From: an uncultured Eubacteriales bacterium
Lineage (GTDB): Bacteria; Bacillota; Clostridia; Oscillospirales; Acutalibacteraceae
Assembly (NCBI GenBank): GCA_900322105.1
Contig: ONYV01000101.1
Coordinates: 1-5,418 of the forward strand
DNA: 5,418 bases
Direction of reading: 5' to 3'
The stretch's first letter is position 1; each line of letters starts with the position of its first letter. A program made the translations under genes and the position numbers. Of this stretch, positions 1 to 5,418 are shown one piece after another. Under the pieces are notes generated by a model. That model was not told the DNA's origin and did no database searches. It was given only the letters and a program-made list of their open reading frames with translations.

Positions 1-1992
1 ATCATAGTAACCGTTCTTGTTTTGTCTTTCCACTGCCTGCTGCCCTTTTCTGATGAGAGCGTTCAGAGAGTTGATGAGTTCAGGACTTGCCTTTTTCGAT
101 TTCAGGTTGTCTACTGCCGTAAGGATCTTTTCTCTTGTTTCATTATAAGAAGCGTCTGCCTTTGCGATCTTCTCAGCAGCGGTAGCGCCTTCCTGATTCT
201 CGATGAATTTATCATTGTTAATCTTTTCAAAGCCTTCTGTGATAGCAGCTTCCAGAACGGCATAGGATTCGGGGGTATAGTCGTTTTTGTGAACTTGGAT
301 CGCATCCAGCAGGGTTTGCAGGAGGTTTACACGTCCTGTGGAGGAGTTCAGACCAACATCGCCAAAGCCGATTTTCGGAGCTGCGCTCTTGGTATAGTCT
401 GCCACCTTTGCATGGACTGTCACATAGGAGTTCGGGTCGATACCCAGATCATAGAGAGCGGTCGTTTCGCTGGTATGGACGTTCAGAGTATTTGTTGAGC
501 CGCCTTCCAGACGGTATACGAGCCAAAACTCATTGCTCACGGAGTTAGCGTCAATATTGCGGGCTGTCATAGAAATGCCGTTAAAGCTGATCGTAACATT
601 GAATGACTCACTTGTTTCGACATTTGCAGCCCACCAGCCGCAGCCTTCGTAAGTCATTTTGATATTACTTGTTTCTTTGTTACCCGAATGGAGATAACTC
701 TGCCCTGTGATCGGATTGCCGTTAGATTCTACAGAGGTAATAACAGGCTGTTGAGCAGCGGTCAAAGATGTCTTTACATTCGTATCGTCAATACCGCTCA
801 TACGGAAGTGTAATGTCGTTTTCGGATTCTTGACATAGACAAGCACGGTATCTTCCAGACCGTCCCTGCCGTTCCAGCCTGAGCCTTCACAATATTTGGT
901 ATAATAGGCAGTACCGTTTACCTCGTTGGGATAGCCTTTTCCTGTTTCTGTTTTCTTTGTATCGAAGAACTCGAAGTAAATATTTCTGTCAGACGGGTCA
1001 AGATACCAAAGGTGGAAGATCTCGTTGACCTGTGAGTTATAAATGTTCCATGCGCTCTTTCCGTCCTTATTGGAAGGATTCAGGATAGAGCCCTGCTGAG
1101 CGAAGATGATATTGAACCACGGAACACGTCCGTCTTTAATAAAGTATTCACCTGCAAACCAGCCGTTGCCCATGTCCGCCATGATACCGTTAGGACCTCT
1201 GAGCAGTTTTTTGGCATCGTCGTTAGCCAGACGCCATTCTGCGTTCGGAAGGATACTTTTACTCTGAGTCGTTGTGTTCAGCGCACCGACCAAGCCCTTA
1301 GATTGGATCGTCGTATCATACAGATAGCTAATGTCGCCTGCTTCTTCATTATAATCATCATACGCATGACCTACGTCCTCATACGTCCAAACGTAATAGG
1401 TAAGCTGATAGTCCATGCCGACAGGTTTTTTAACATTAAGGGTAATGTTGTCAGGCGTTGCAGCAGATTCACCGGTTCTGTCGGTCGTAATGATCGTCAG
1501 CCTGTTTGGTCCTGAAGAACCCACCGTAAAGGTGACAGACAGATGCGCCACTTTTGCTTTGTTGCCAAAGGCGTCGGAGTATTTGCAGTAAGCGCTGAGC
1601 TTCAGAGTAGCGGGGTTAGAGTTTTCTGCTTTCTGATACGCAGCGATCACATAGCATCTGTACTTAGCCGTGTCAGATACATTCTTGCTGATCCTTGCGC
1701 CGCCTTCGGTAGTACCGCCCTGATCGAGCATCAGCATATACTCTGTTCCCACGGTGGAATAGTCGGTTACATTATTGGAGTAATAGGTCTGCGCATACTC
1801 CAGTGCGCTGCGCACGTTCAGATACGCCTGACGGCCGCTGATATCCGCGCTGGTCGTAGAGTTACTCTGTACTGCAATAAAGATCAGCGTGGTTGAGATA
1901 ATGACCAGAAACAGTGAGGTTGCCACCGCCATCGGCAGCGAAAAACCGCGTTTACTGAAATTTCTGATCCGATCCAGTATTCGTTTTCTCAT
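1..1992 (-). CDS. Large modular pilin-like protein with tandem beta-modules and FIVAR-like repeats (3' end outside window)
   Basis: An uninterrupted reading frame runs from ATG at 1992 to base 1: 664 codons, no stop, so the C-terminus is missing. The start has AAAGGAG 11 bases upstream and lies 28 bases after the preceding pilin gene. Residues 1-16 form a basic leader ending in Lys-Arg-Gly; a hydrophobic helix follows (about 17-42). This is a class III prepilin signal with cleavage expected after Gly16. Mature residue 5 is Met, not Glu, as in GspK/PilX-type tip pseudopilins, which lack Glu5. Residues 43-190 form a pilin-like region with Cys113 and Cys136, possibly disulfide-bonded. Two similar beta-rich modules follow (about 197-345 and 380-510), each with a Gly-Trp-aromatic turn and an F-N-x-x-I/F strand, loosely resembling starch-binding modules. 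Residues 554-632 resemble a FIVAR three-helix domain, and a second copy seems to begin at 637. Inferred role: tip adhesin of the pilus. The ligand is unknown. Confidence 0.92.
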   Translation of the reverse strand, partial: MRKRILDRIRNFSKRGFSLPMAVATSLFLVIISTTLIFIAVQSNSTTSADISGRQAYLNVRSALEYAQTYYSNNVTDYSTVGTEYMLMLDQGGTTEGGARISKNVSDTAKYRCYVIAAYQKAENSNPATLKLSAYCKYSDAFGNKAKVAHLSVTFTVGSSGPNRLTIITTDRTGESAATPDNITLNVKKPVGMDYQLTYYVWTYEDVGHAYDDYNEEAGDISYLYDTTIQSKGLVGALNTTTQSKSILPNAEWRLANDDAKKLLRGPNGIMADMGNGWFAGEYFIKDGRVPWFNIIFAQQGSILNPSNKDGKSAWNIYNSQVNEIFHLWYLDPSDRNIYFEFFDTKKTETGKGYPNEVNGTAYYTKYCEGSGWNGRDGLEDTVLVYVKNPKTTLHFRMSGIDDTNVKTSLTAAQQPVITSVESNGNPITGQSYLHSGNKETSNIKMTYEGCGWWAANVETSESFNVTISFNGISMTARNIDANSVSNEFWLVYRLEGGSTNTLNVHTSETTALYDLGIDPNSYVTVHAKVADYTKSAAPKIGFGDVGLNSSTGRVNLLQTLLDAIQVHKNDYTPESYAVLEAAITEGFEKINNDKFIENQEGATAAEKIAKADASYNETREKILTAVDNLKSKKASPELINSLNALIRKGQQAVERQNKNGYYD

Positions 1993-2020
1993 ACTTCGTA
2001 ACGCTCCTTTCTATTGAGAA

Positions 2021-2632
2021 TCATTTTATGATCATAATGGCATTGGAGGAATTATCTTTTGTCAAGGTGATCGAGCCGGCAAAGTCCACAAAGGAGTCTG
2101 TGTTCACCACAAGACCGGTATAGTCAGGGTCGGCATTATTCAGGATCGTAGTGCCTTTAATCGTATAACCCTCCATCATTTTGATCTCATAGTCAAGATA
2201 AACGAAGCACTGTACGGTGCGGGAGTCATCTTTATTTGCTTTTTGTTCTCTGATTGCCATATCGATCTGGCTGACATTGTCATATGTAAGGACTGTCACT
2301 GTCGGGAGAGCGGAGTCCTGATCCAGCACATGTCTGATGGTTTGGAGCTTTCCTGTATCATCAAAACGGAGATAATAAGCAGTGACATCTGCTTGAGGAA
2401 TCGAGCTGGAAACTTTTTCCTGAACAGAACTGGAGATCTTTGCCGCACCTGTAATAAACGATTCGACCTGCAGCGCCACATCCTGCTCATTTGCGATCGT
2501 CTGCGCATTCGAGTAGTTAATGATAGCTCTGGAAACAACACCGATACCCATTCCTGCGACCATACCGAGGATTGCAACGGTGACAACAAGCTCTACCAGC
2601 GTCAAACCTTTTTTAGACCGTAATTTTTTCAT
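2021..2632 (-). CDS. Minor pilin / pseudopilin (class III prepilin signal), 203 aa
   Basis: This is a type IV pilin-like subunit. The leader is nine residues (MKKLRSKKG), followed by mature Leu1, Thr2 and Glu5 and a hydrophobic helix to about residue 36. This is the N-methylation motif cut by a PilD-type prepilin peptidase. The ectodomain (about residues 37-203) is mixed alpha/beta in character and has no motif I recognise. It contains one cysteine, so an internal disulfide is not possible. The start is fixed by AAAGGAGG seven bases upstream of ATG. The gene begins 17 bases after the previous pilin gene and ends 28 bases before the large pilin gene, so co-transcription is likely. By position and size it could be a GspI/GspJ-like minor pilin that assembles with its neighbours at the pilus tip. 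A role as major pilin cannot be excluded. The subfamily is uncertain, but the pilin identity is firm. Confidence 0.93.
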   Translation of the reverse strand: MKKLRSKKGLTLVELVVTVAILGMVAGMGIGVVSRAIINYSNAQTIANEQDVALQVESFITGAAKISSSVQEKVSSSIPQADVTAYYLRFDDTGKLQTIRHVLDQDSALPTVTVLTYDNVSQIDMAIREQKANKDDSRTVQCFVYLDYEIKMMEGYTIKGTTILNNADPDYTGLVVNTDSFVDFAGSITLTKDNSSNAIMIIK

Positions 2633-2649
2633 GTCGCTCCCTCCTTTCG

Positions 2650-3192
2650 TTAAGACTGTTTCTCATAAGCAATAAATGACGTGTTGAACAGTCCGCCTCT
2701 GACGCCGACCACATACGTCTGTATCTCATAGCCCTTCACCGTATAGGTTTTCATGCCGTTCGTAACAGTGCTGGAGGCACTGAAATGGACGGTATACTGC
2801 GTTTCGGGAGCGTCCGTGCCTGTCTGGGGAAAGTTCTCATAGGCAACATACTGAATATCGGGAGAGAGTGCTTTGGCTGCGGCGTGGATGGCATTGGAAT
2901 CATCCTTATTAGGATCTTTGCCGCTGCCGATAAAATAGTCTTCCAAAGCGTCCTGATCGTAGAAGTTTTGTTTTATAGCCGACTGCATAATGATCTCGTT
3001 GAGCGAACCGCCTTCCACAGCGTGCCGGTTGGTATCCGCATTAAAGATCGTGTCGGTATAACCGTTCGTCATCGCTGTCAGGGTCGATGTAAACACCATG
3101 ACCAGGATCACGATTCCCACGATCAGTTCCACAAGCGATATACCCTTTTTGGATCTGAATACGAGGAACTTTTTTTTCACACGCTTTTTCAT
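2650..3192 (-). CDS. Minor pilin / pseudopilin (class III prepilin signal), 180 aa
   Basis: This is the first gene of the pilin operon. A 17-residue, strongly basic leader ends in Lys-Lys-Gly. It is followed by mature Ile1, Ser2, Leu3, Val4 and Glu5 and a hydrophobic helix (residues 18-40). The processed protein would have about 163 residues. Glu5 is the residue that in known pilins pairs with the N-terminus of the neighbouring subunit during assembly. The ectodomain has no cysteine and no recognised domain; its second half is rich in beta-strand patterns (for example TYTVKGYEIQTYVVGV). The start codon is supported by AAAAGGAGG eight bases upstream. A sigma-A-like promoter lies about 70 bases upstream of the start. 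Stop and next start are only 17 bases apart. It is probably a minor pilin acting with the two downstream genes, but relative abundance cannot be read from sequence, so it may instead be a structural pilin. Confidence 0.93.
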   Translation of the reverse strand: MKKRVKKKFLVFRSKKGISLVELIVGIVILVMVFTSTLTAMTNGYTDTIFNADTNRHAVEGGSLNEIIMQSAIKQNFYDQDALEDYFIGSGKDPNKDDSNAIHAAAKALSPDIQYVAYENFPQTGTDAPETQYTVHFSASSTVTNGMKTYTVKGYEIQTYVVGVRGGLFNTSFIAYEKQS

Positions 3193-3260
3193 TGGTTTAT
3201 CCTCCTTTTGAACACTTTATCTCCAAAAAAGCATTCTGCAACTTACATTTACTCATTTCT

Positions 3261-3288
3261 ATTATACTATAAATAAAGTTCAATGCAA
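3261..3288 (-). promoter_or_regulatory. Predicted sigma-A-type promoter of the pilin operon
   Basis: On the minus strand, TTGCAT (3288-3283) is followed after 16 bases by a perfect TATAAT (3266-3261). Transcription would begin near 3254, leaving a leader of about 60 bases before the ATG at 3192 and its AAAAGGAGG site. The region is AT-rich and lies downstream of the pilC terminator, as expected for an independent transcription unit. The -10 box is strong; the -35 box matches the consensus at four of six positions (TTGCAT against TTGACA), so its assignment is less certain. Confidence 0.7.
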
Positions 3289-3293
3289 CAGCT

Positions 3294-3311
3294 TTTGAAA
3301 ACTTTTTCAAA
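3294..3311. repeat. 18-base palindrome just upstream of the pilin promoter
   Basis: TTTGAAAA at 3294-3301 and TTTTCAAA at 3304-3311 are perfect inverted repeats around a two-base centre. The inner edge is six bases from the -35 hexamer. A dyad of this shape and position could bind a dimeric activator, but AT-rich DNA gives such palindromes by chance, so the regulatory reading is tentative. Confidence 0.4.
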
Positions 3312-3420
3312 CAAAATTACATCCTGTTTTTTAGTCGATTTTAACAATTCACAGCAAAGTATTTGTTAATGTTGCTATATCATGATGAGATTTCAGGATA
3401 TTTACACAAGATTTATCTAA

Positions 3421-3508
3421 GGCAGCACTGCACAAAGACCGCCTGACGGCTTTGCACGCCATCTCTGTGCGGTATTGCCCTAAGACAGACCGGGCAGCGA
3501 AGGCGCTG
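3421..3508. repeat. GC-rich hairpin-rich intergenic block, possible dispersed repeat or structured RNA
   Basis: The block is clearly richer in G and C than the AT-rich DNA on its left, with a sharp edge at about 3420. It can fold as an outer stem (3421-3433 with 3467-3479, one mismatch and two G-T pairs). Inside lies a hairpin (CAAAG-a-CCG at 3433-3441 with CGGCTTTG at 3447-3454), followed by a separate five-base stem with a four-base loop (3495-3499 with 3504-3508). A weaker hairpin lies further right (3562-3569 with 3588-3596). GCAC occurs at 3430 and again at 3454, and either copy could pair with GTGC at 3467. There is no adjacent transposase. The block lies between a terminator and the pilin promoter, so it is outside both predicted transcripts. 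A mobile noncoding repeat is my preferred reading; identity is unproven. Confidence 0.5.
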
Positions 3509-3614
3509 AGTTTGGAAAATCGGCTTCTACTTTATATAACAGTCAAAACAAGGCAACGGGTGCAAAAGTTTGAACAAATCATATTAGACTTTTTGCGCAG
3601 TGTATCAAGACAAC

Positions 3615-3645
3615 AAAACGACCGGAGGGACTGTGCCTCCGGTCG
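3615..3645 (-). terminator. Rho-independent terminator after pilC
   Basis: A perfect 10-base stem (CGACCGGAGG at 3619-3628 pairing with CCTCCGGTCG at 3636-3645) encloses a seven-base loop. On the minus strand the stem is followed by TTTTGTTG, and the hairpin begins 26 bases beyond the pilC stop codon. On the plus strand the stem is followed by CATTCTTTTT, so it may also stop transcription coming from the other side. It separates the motor/platform genes from the pilin operon. Confidence 0.88.
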
Positions 3646-3671
3646 CATTCTTTTTGATTTGGTTGTTTGTC

Positions 3672-4931
3672 TCAGGATTTTGCAGCGGAGTCTGAGGAGC
3701 TGCCGACCAAGCTGTACATACCAAACATTGGCAGGATCATGGAGATGACCAGTGTTGCAACGATAACACCGATAACGATCGTCATGATAGGCGTCATCAT
3801 ATCTGTCAGCTTCTGGGTAGACTCGTCTGTCTGTGCTTCAAAGAGGTCAGACATTTTGTGAAGCGAGTCGCCGAGCATACCGGATTCTTCACCGACTCGG
3901 ATCATAGAAACGAGGATCGGATCAAATACAGGGTGTTTTGCCATTGCTTCGTGGATGGTCACACCGATCTGCACATCGTCCAGAACGGCCTGTACCTTAG
4001 AACGAACGAACAGATTCGGGACAACGTCTCTTGCCAGACCCATCGCTCTGTGGATGGGGATACCTGCGTCTGTCAAAGTAGACATCAAACGGCAGAATCT
4101 TGCCAAAGAGCTTTGACGGATGATCGGACCTACCAGCGGGATCTTGAGCTGTGCTTTTGCCCACCACATCGCAAAATCTGCGTTGCTGCGCTTGAGTGTT
4201 CTGAGTCCGAGTACGATACCGATGATAACGAGGATGATGAGCCACCACCAGTTGATAAGGATATTTGAGAAGCCCATCATAAATTTCGTCAGTCCGGGCA
4301 GTTCTCCGCCGAAGTCTTCATAGACACCTGCGAAGGTCGGAAGTACGAAAACGGTCAGGATGATAACAACAACGATGACCAGTGCCATCAGGAAGGCAGG
4401 GTACATCATGGCACTCTTGATCTTTCCTGTCAGCGCCATATCCTTTTTACAGATCAGGGCGCACTGTTCAAAAGCATCGTCAAGACGACCGTTTGCTTCA
4501 CCTGCTTCTACGATACTGATATAGATCGGCGGGAAGCCTGCGAAGTTTCTCATTGACTGAGAGAGTGTAAAACCGCTGTAGAGGTTTTCGTTGATCTCAC
4601 GCAGGATCTTTCTCATACTGACATCTTTTTCAGAGTCGATCATGATCTGCATGGAGAGCGAAAGGTTAATACCTGCTTTCATCATCATGCCCAACTGGTT
4701 CATGATCATGAGCAGCTTTTTGGGTGCAATTTTTTTGGTGTGAATATCTCCGCCAATATCCATCTGCCAGATACTGGTCGGTTCGTCGCTGTCTTTGCTG
4801 AGCTGGACAAGATCCTGCACAACCAGACCTTTTTCACGAAGTATATTCGTAGCCTCCGCTTGTGATTCGGCTTCGAGCGTACCTTCTTTTTTCTGGCTTC
4901 TGGCGTTCATCGCCGTATATTTATACTTCAA
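3672..4931 (-). CDS. pilC: Type IV pilus inner-membrane platform protein PilC (GspF family), 419 aa
   Basis: PilC is the polytopic membrane protein on which the assembly and retraction ATPases act to add or remove pilins. The full-length protein is of typical family size (about 400 residues). The N-terminus (KYKYTAMNARSQKKEG, then LEAES) matches the family's usual opening. Two T2SSF domains are visible, at about residues 74-197 and 276-399. Each carries the hallmark V-E-A-G-E or R-V-G-E-E-S-G segment (VEAGEANGRLDDAFE at 141-155; IRVGEESGMLGDSLHK at 344-359). Hydrophobic segments lie near 175-198, 226-244 and 382-403. The start is TTG at 4931 with GGGAG nine bases upstream; the next ATG (codon 8) would remove conserved N-terminal residues, so TTG is preferred. 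It follows the PilT gene by 14 bases and is followed by a strong terminator, so it is the last gene of its transcript. Its pairing with PilT favours a T4P over competence or type II secretion. Confidence 0.97.
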   Translation of the reverse strand: MKYKYTAMNARSQKKEGTLEAESQAEATNILREKGLVVQDLVQLSKDSDEPTSIWQMDIGGDIHTKKIAPKKLLMIMNQLGMMMKAGINLSLSMQIMIDSEKDVSMRKILREINENLYSGFTLSQSMRNFAGFPPIYISIVEAGEANGRLDDAFEQCALICKKDMALTGKIKSAMMYPAFLMALVIVVVIILTVFVLPTFAGVYEDFGGELPGLTKFMMGFSNILINWWWLIILVIIGIVLGLRTLKRSNADFAMWWAKAQLKIPLVGPIIRQSSLARFCRLMSTLTDAGIPIHRAMGLARDVVPNLFVRSKVQAVLDDVQIGVTIHEAMAKHPVFDPILVSMIRVGEESGMLGDSLHKMSDLFEAQTDESTQKLTDMMTPIMTIVIGVIVATLVISMILPMFGMYSLVGSSSDSAAKS

Positions 4932-4940
4932 TACTGTTCA

Positions 4941-4948
4941 CTCCCTTA
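4941..4948 (-). promoter_or_regulatory. Ribosome binding site for pilC that supports a TTG start
   Basis: On the minus strand the bases read TAAGGGAG, of which TAA is the stop codon of the PilT gene. The GGGAG core is nine bases from TTG at 4931, a normal spacing. The ATG at codon 8 has no comparable site. The overlap of stop codon and Shine-Dalgarno sequence suggests that ribosomes finishing PilT re-initiate on pilC. This is inferred from spacing only. Confidence 0.7.
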
Positions 4949-5418
4949 TCTTCTCGCATCAGTATCGCCGATATCGAAGTTCCATGCTCTTGCGATCTGT
5001 TCTGTGATCAGACCCTGAGCGAGCAGATTATCAATGCTCTTGCTCATAGTGATCATGCCATACTGCTGACCGAGCTGGATCGACTGCTGGATATTGGCAA
5101 CCTTATTCTCACGGATCAGGTTACTGATCGCTGTTGTGACAAACATGATCTCGAATGCGGCTACACGTCCGCCTGTAGCACGGGGAAGAAGTCTTTGTGA
5201 AATAACAGCTTTAAGAGAAGTCGAGAGCTGTACACGGATCTGCTGCTGCTGATCCGGCGGGAAGATATCAACAAGACGGTCAATGGTCTTTGCTGCGCCC
5301 TCGGTATGTACGGTCGAGAATACCAAGTGACCTGTTTCTGTTGCGGTGAGCGCAATCTGGATAGACTCACGGTCACGCATTTCGCCGACGAGGATGATAT
5401 CGGGGTCTTCACGCATGG
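4946..5418 (-). CDS. pilT: PilT-type pilus retraction ATPase, C-terminal part (5' end outside window)
   Basis: This is a hexameric secretion ATPase that drives pilus disassembly in the cytoplasm. The frame is open to the right edge. The Met at 5416 is internal, because it sits inside the conserved A-x-R-E-D-P-D Walker B region, so the true start lies upstream. Numbering from that Met, one sees Walker B (REDPDIILVGEMRD, 2-15), the His box (TGHLVFSTVHTEGAAKTIDR, 28-47), a QLSTSLKAVISQRLLPR segment (63-79), and the PilT C-terminal motif as AISNLIRE (96-103). Walker A and the Asp box are outside the window. There is no tetracysteine zinc site in the visible part and the end resembles PilT rather than PilB. 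The usual PilT motif is AIRNLIRE, so this copy has Ser for Arg at its third position. The stop codon overlaps the ribosome binding site region of pilC, suggesting coupled translation. Confidence 0.93.
   Translation of the reverse strand, partial: MREDPDIILVGEMRDRESIQIALTATETGHLVFSTVHTEGAAKTIDRLVDIFPPDQQQQIRVQLSTSLKAVISQRLLPRATGGRVAAFEIMFVTTAISNLIRENKVANIQQSIQLGQQYGMITMSKSIDNLLAQGLITEQIARAWNFDIGDTDARR

Larger units (their letters stand above)
3193..3671. other. Intergenic region between pilC and the pilin operon
   Basis: No convincing gene is seen in these 479 bases. From right to left they hold the pilC terminator, about 110 bases of mixed composition with a weak hairpin (3562-3596), the GC-rich folded block, about 130 bases of AT-rich DNA with nothing recognised (3312-3420), the 18-base palindrome, the promoter, and the 5' leader of the pilin operon. 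One plus-strand open frame through the GC-rich block lacks a ribosome binding site and runs antisense into pilC, so it is not called. Confidence 0.85.

Noticed and set aside
22..498. 158-codon plus-strand open frame
   Set aside because: It is antisense to the large pilin gene, whose frame is continuous over 664 codons with coherent domains. It is Cys- and Phe-rich in a way typical of shadow frames and has no recognisable motif.
1..1992. Large pilin as a pseudogene or a fusion made by a frameshift
   Set aside because: All 664 codons were read without a stop, and the pilin N-terminus, modules and helical repeats are in a single frame with a good ribosome binding site.
2296..2589. Alternative minus-strand frame inside the second pilin gene
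   Set aside because: It is a frame-shifted shadow of the 203-residue prepilin, is Arg/Ser-rich, and has no ribosome binding site.
2785..3276. 163-codon plus-strand open frame overlapping the first pilin gene
   Set aside because: It is antisense to a clear prepilin gene with leader and ribosome binding site. Its own sequence resembles no known family and it would read through the pilin promoter.
3312..3420. Additional promoter-like boxes in the AT-rich stretch on either strand
   Set aside because: Candidate hexamer pairs had poor matches or spacers outside 15-19 bases. None was as good as the promoter at 3261-3288.
3419..3748. Plus-strand open frame across the GC-rich block that could encode a small basic protein
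   Set aside because: There is no ATG in the first part, no ribosome binding site, it passes through the terminator hairpin and runs antisense into pilC. It is better explained as chance coding potential of a folded repeat.
2021..5418. Locus as a ComG competence pilus or a type II secretion system
   Set aside because: ComG operons lack a PilT retraction ATPase and a giant modular pilin. Type II secretion needs an outer membrane and GspE/GspC/GspL/GspM genes, none of which are visible. T4P is the better fit.

Overview
The window carries part of a type IV pilus (T4P) locus, all on the minus strand, and its reading order runs from high to low coordinates. A low-GC Gram-positive host is likely, probably a gut or rumen clostridium of the Ruminococcus/Oscillospiraceae kind. 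This rests on strong AGGAGG-type ribosome binding sites, AT-rich intergenic DNA around moderately GC coding DNA, a TTG start, and pilin genes unlike those of proteobacteria. The genus is an inference; no marker gene is present.

Region 1 (5418 down to 3672): the C-terminal part of a PilT-type retraction ATPase, whose 5' end lies outside the window, is followed 14 bases later by a complete pilC (inner-membrane platform protein) with a TTG start. A strong hairpin terminator just after pilC closes this motor/platform transcription unit.

Region 2 (3671 to 3193): 479 bases without a convincing gene. They hold the pilC terminator, a GC-rich hairpin-rich block at about 3421-3508 that looks like a dispersed repeat or structured element, an AT-rich stretch with an 18-base palindrome, and a good sigma-A-type promoter reading into the pilin genes.

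Region 3 (3192 to 1): a second operon with three prepilin-like genes spaced 17 and 28 bases apart. The first two encode small pilins (180 and 203 aa) with textbook class III leaders and Glu at mature position 5. The third is open from 1992 to the left edge of the window (664 codons seen, no stop). It encodes a prepilin-like N-terminus with Met in place of Glu5, attached to a very large ectodomain. That ectodomain has two mutually similar beta-rich modules, somewhat like starch-binding modules, then FIVAR-like three-helix repeats.

Working model (inference): PilT and PilC power and anchor a dynamic pilus. The three pseudopilins would form a tip or initiation complex analogous to GspI-GspJ-GspK, and the large Glu5-less subunit would present an adhesive, possibly glycan-binding, module at the tip. 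The large modular pilin is the most interesting item here.
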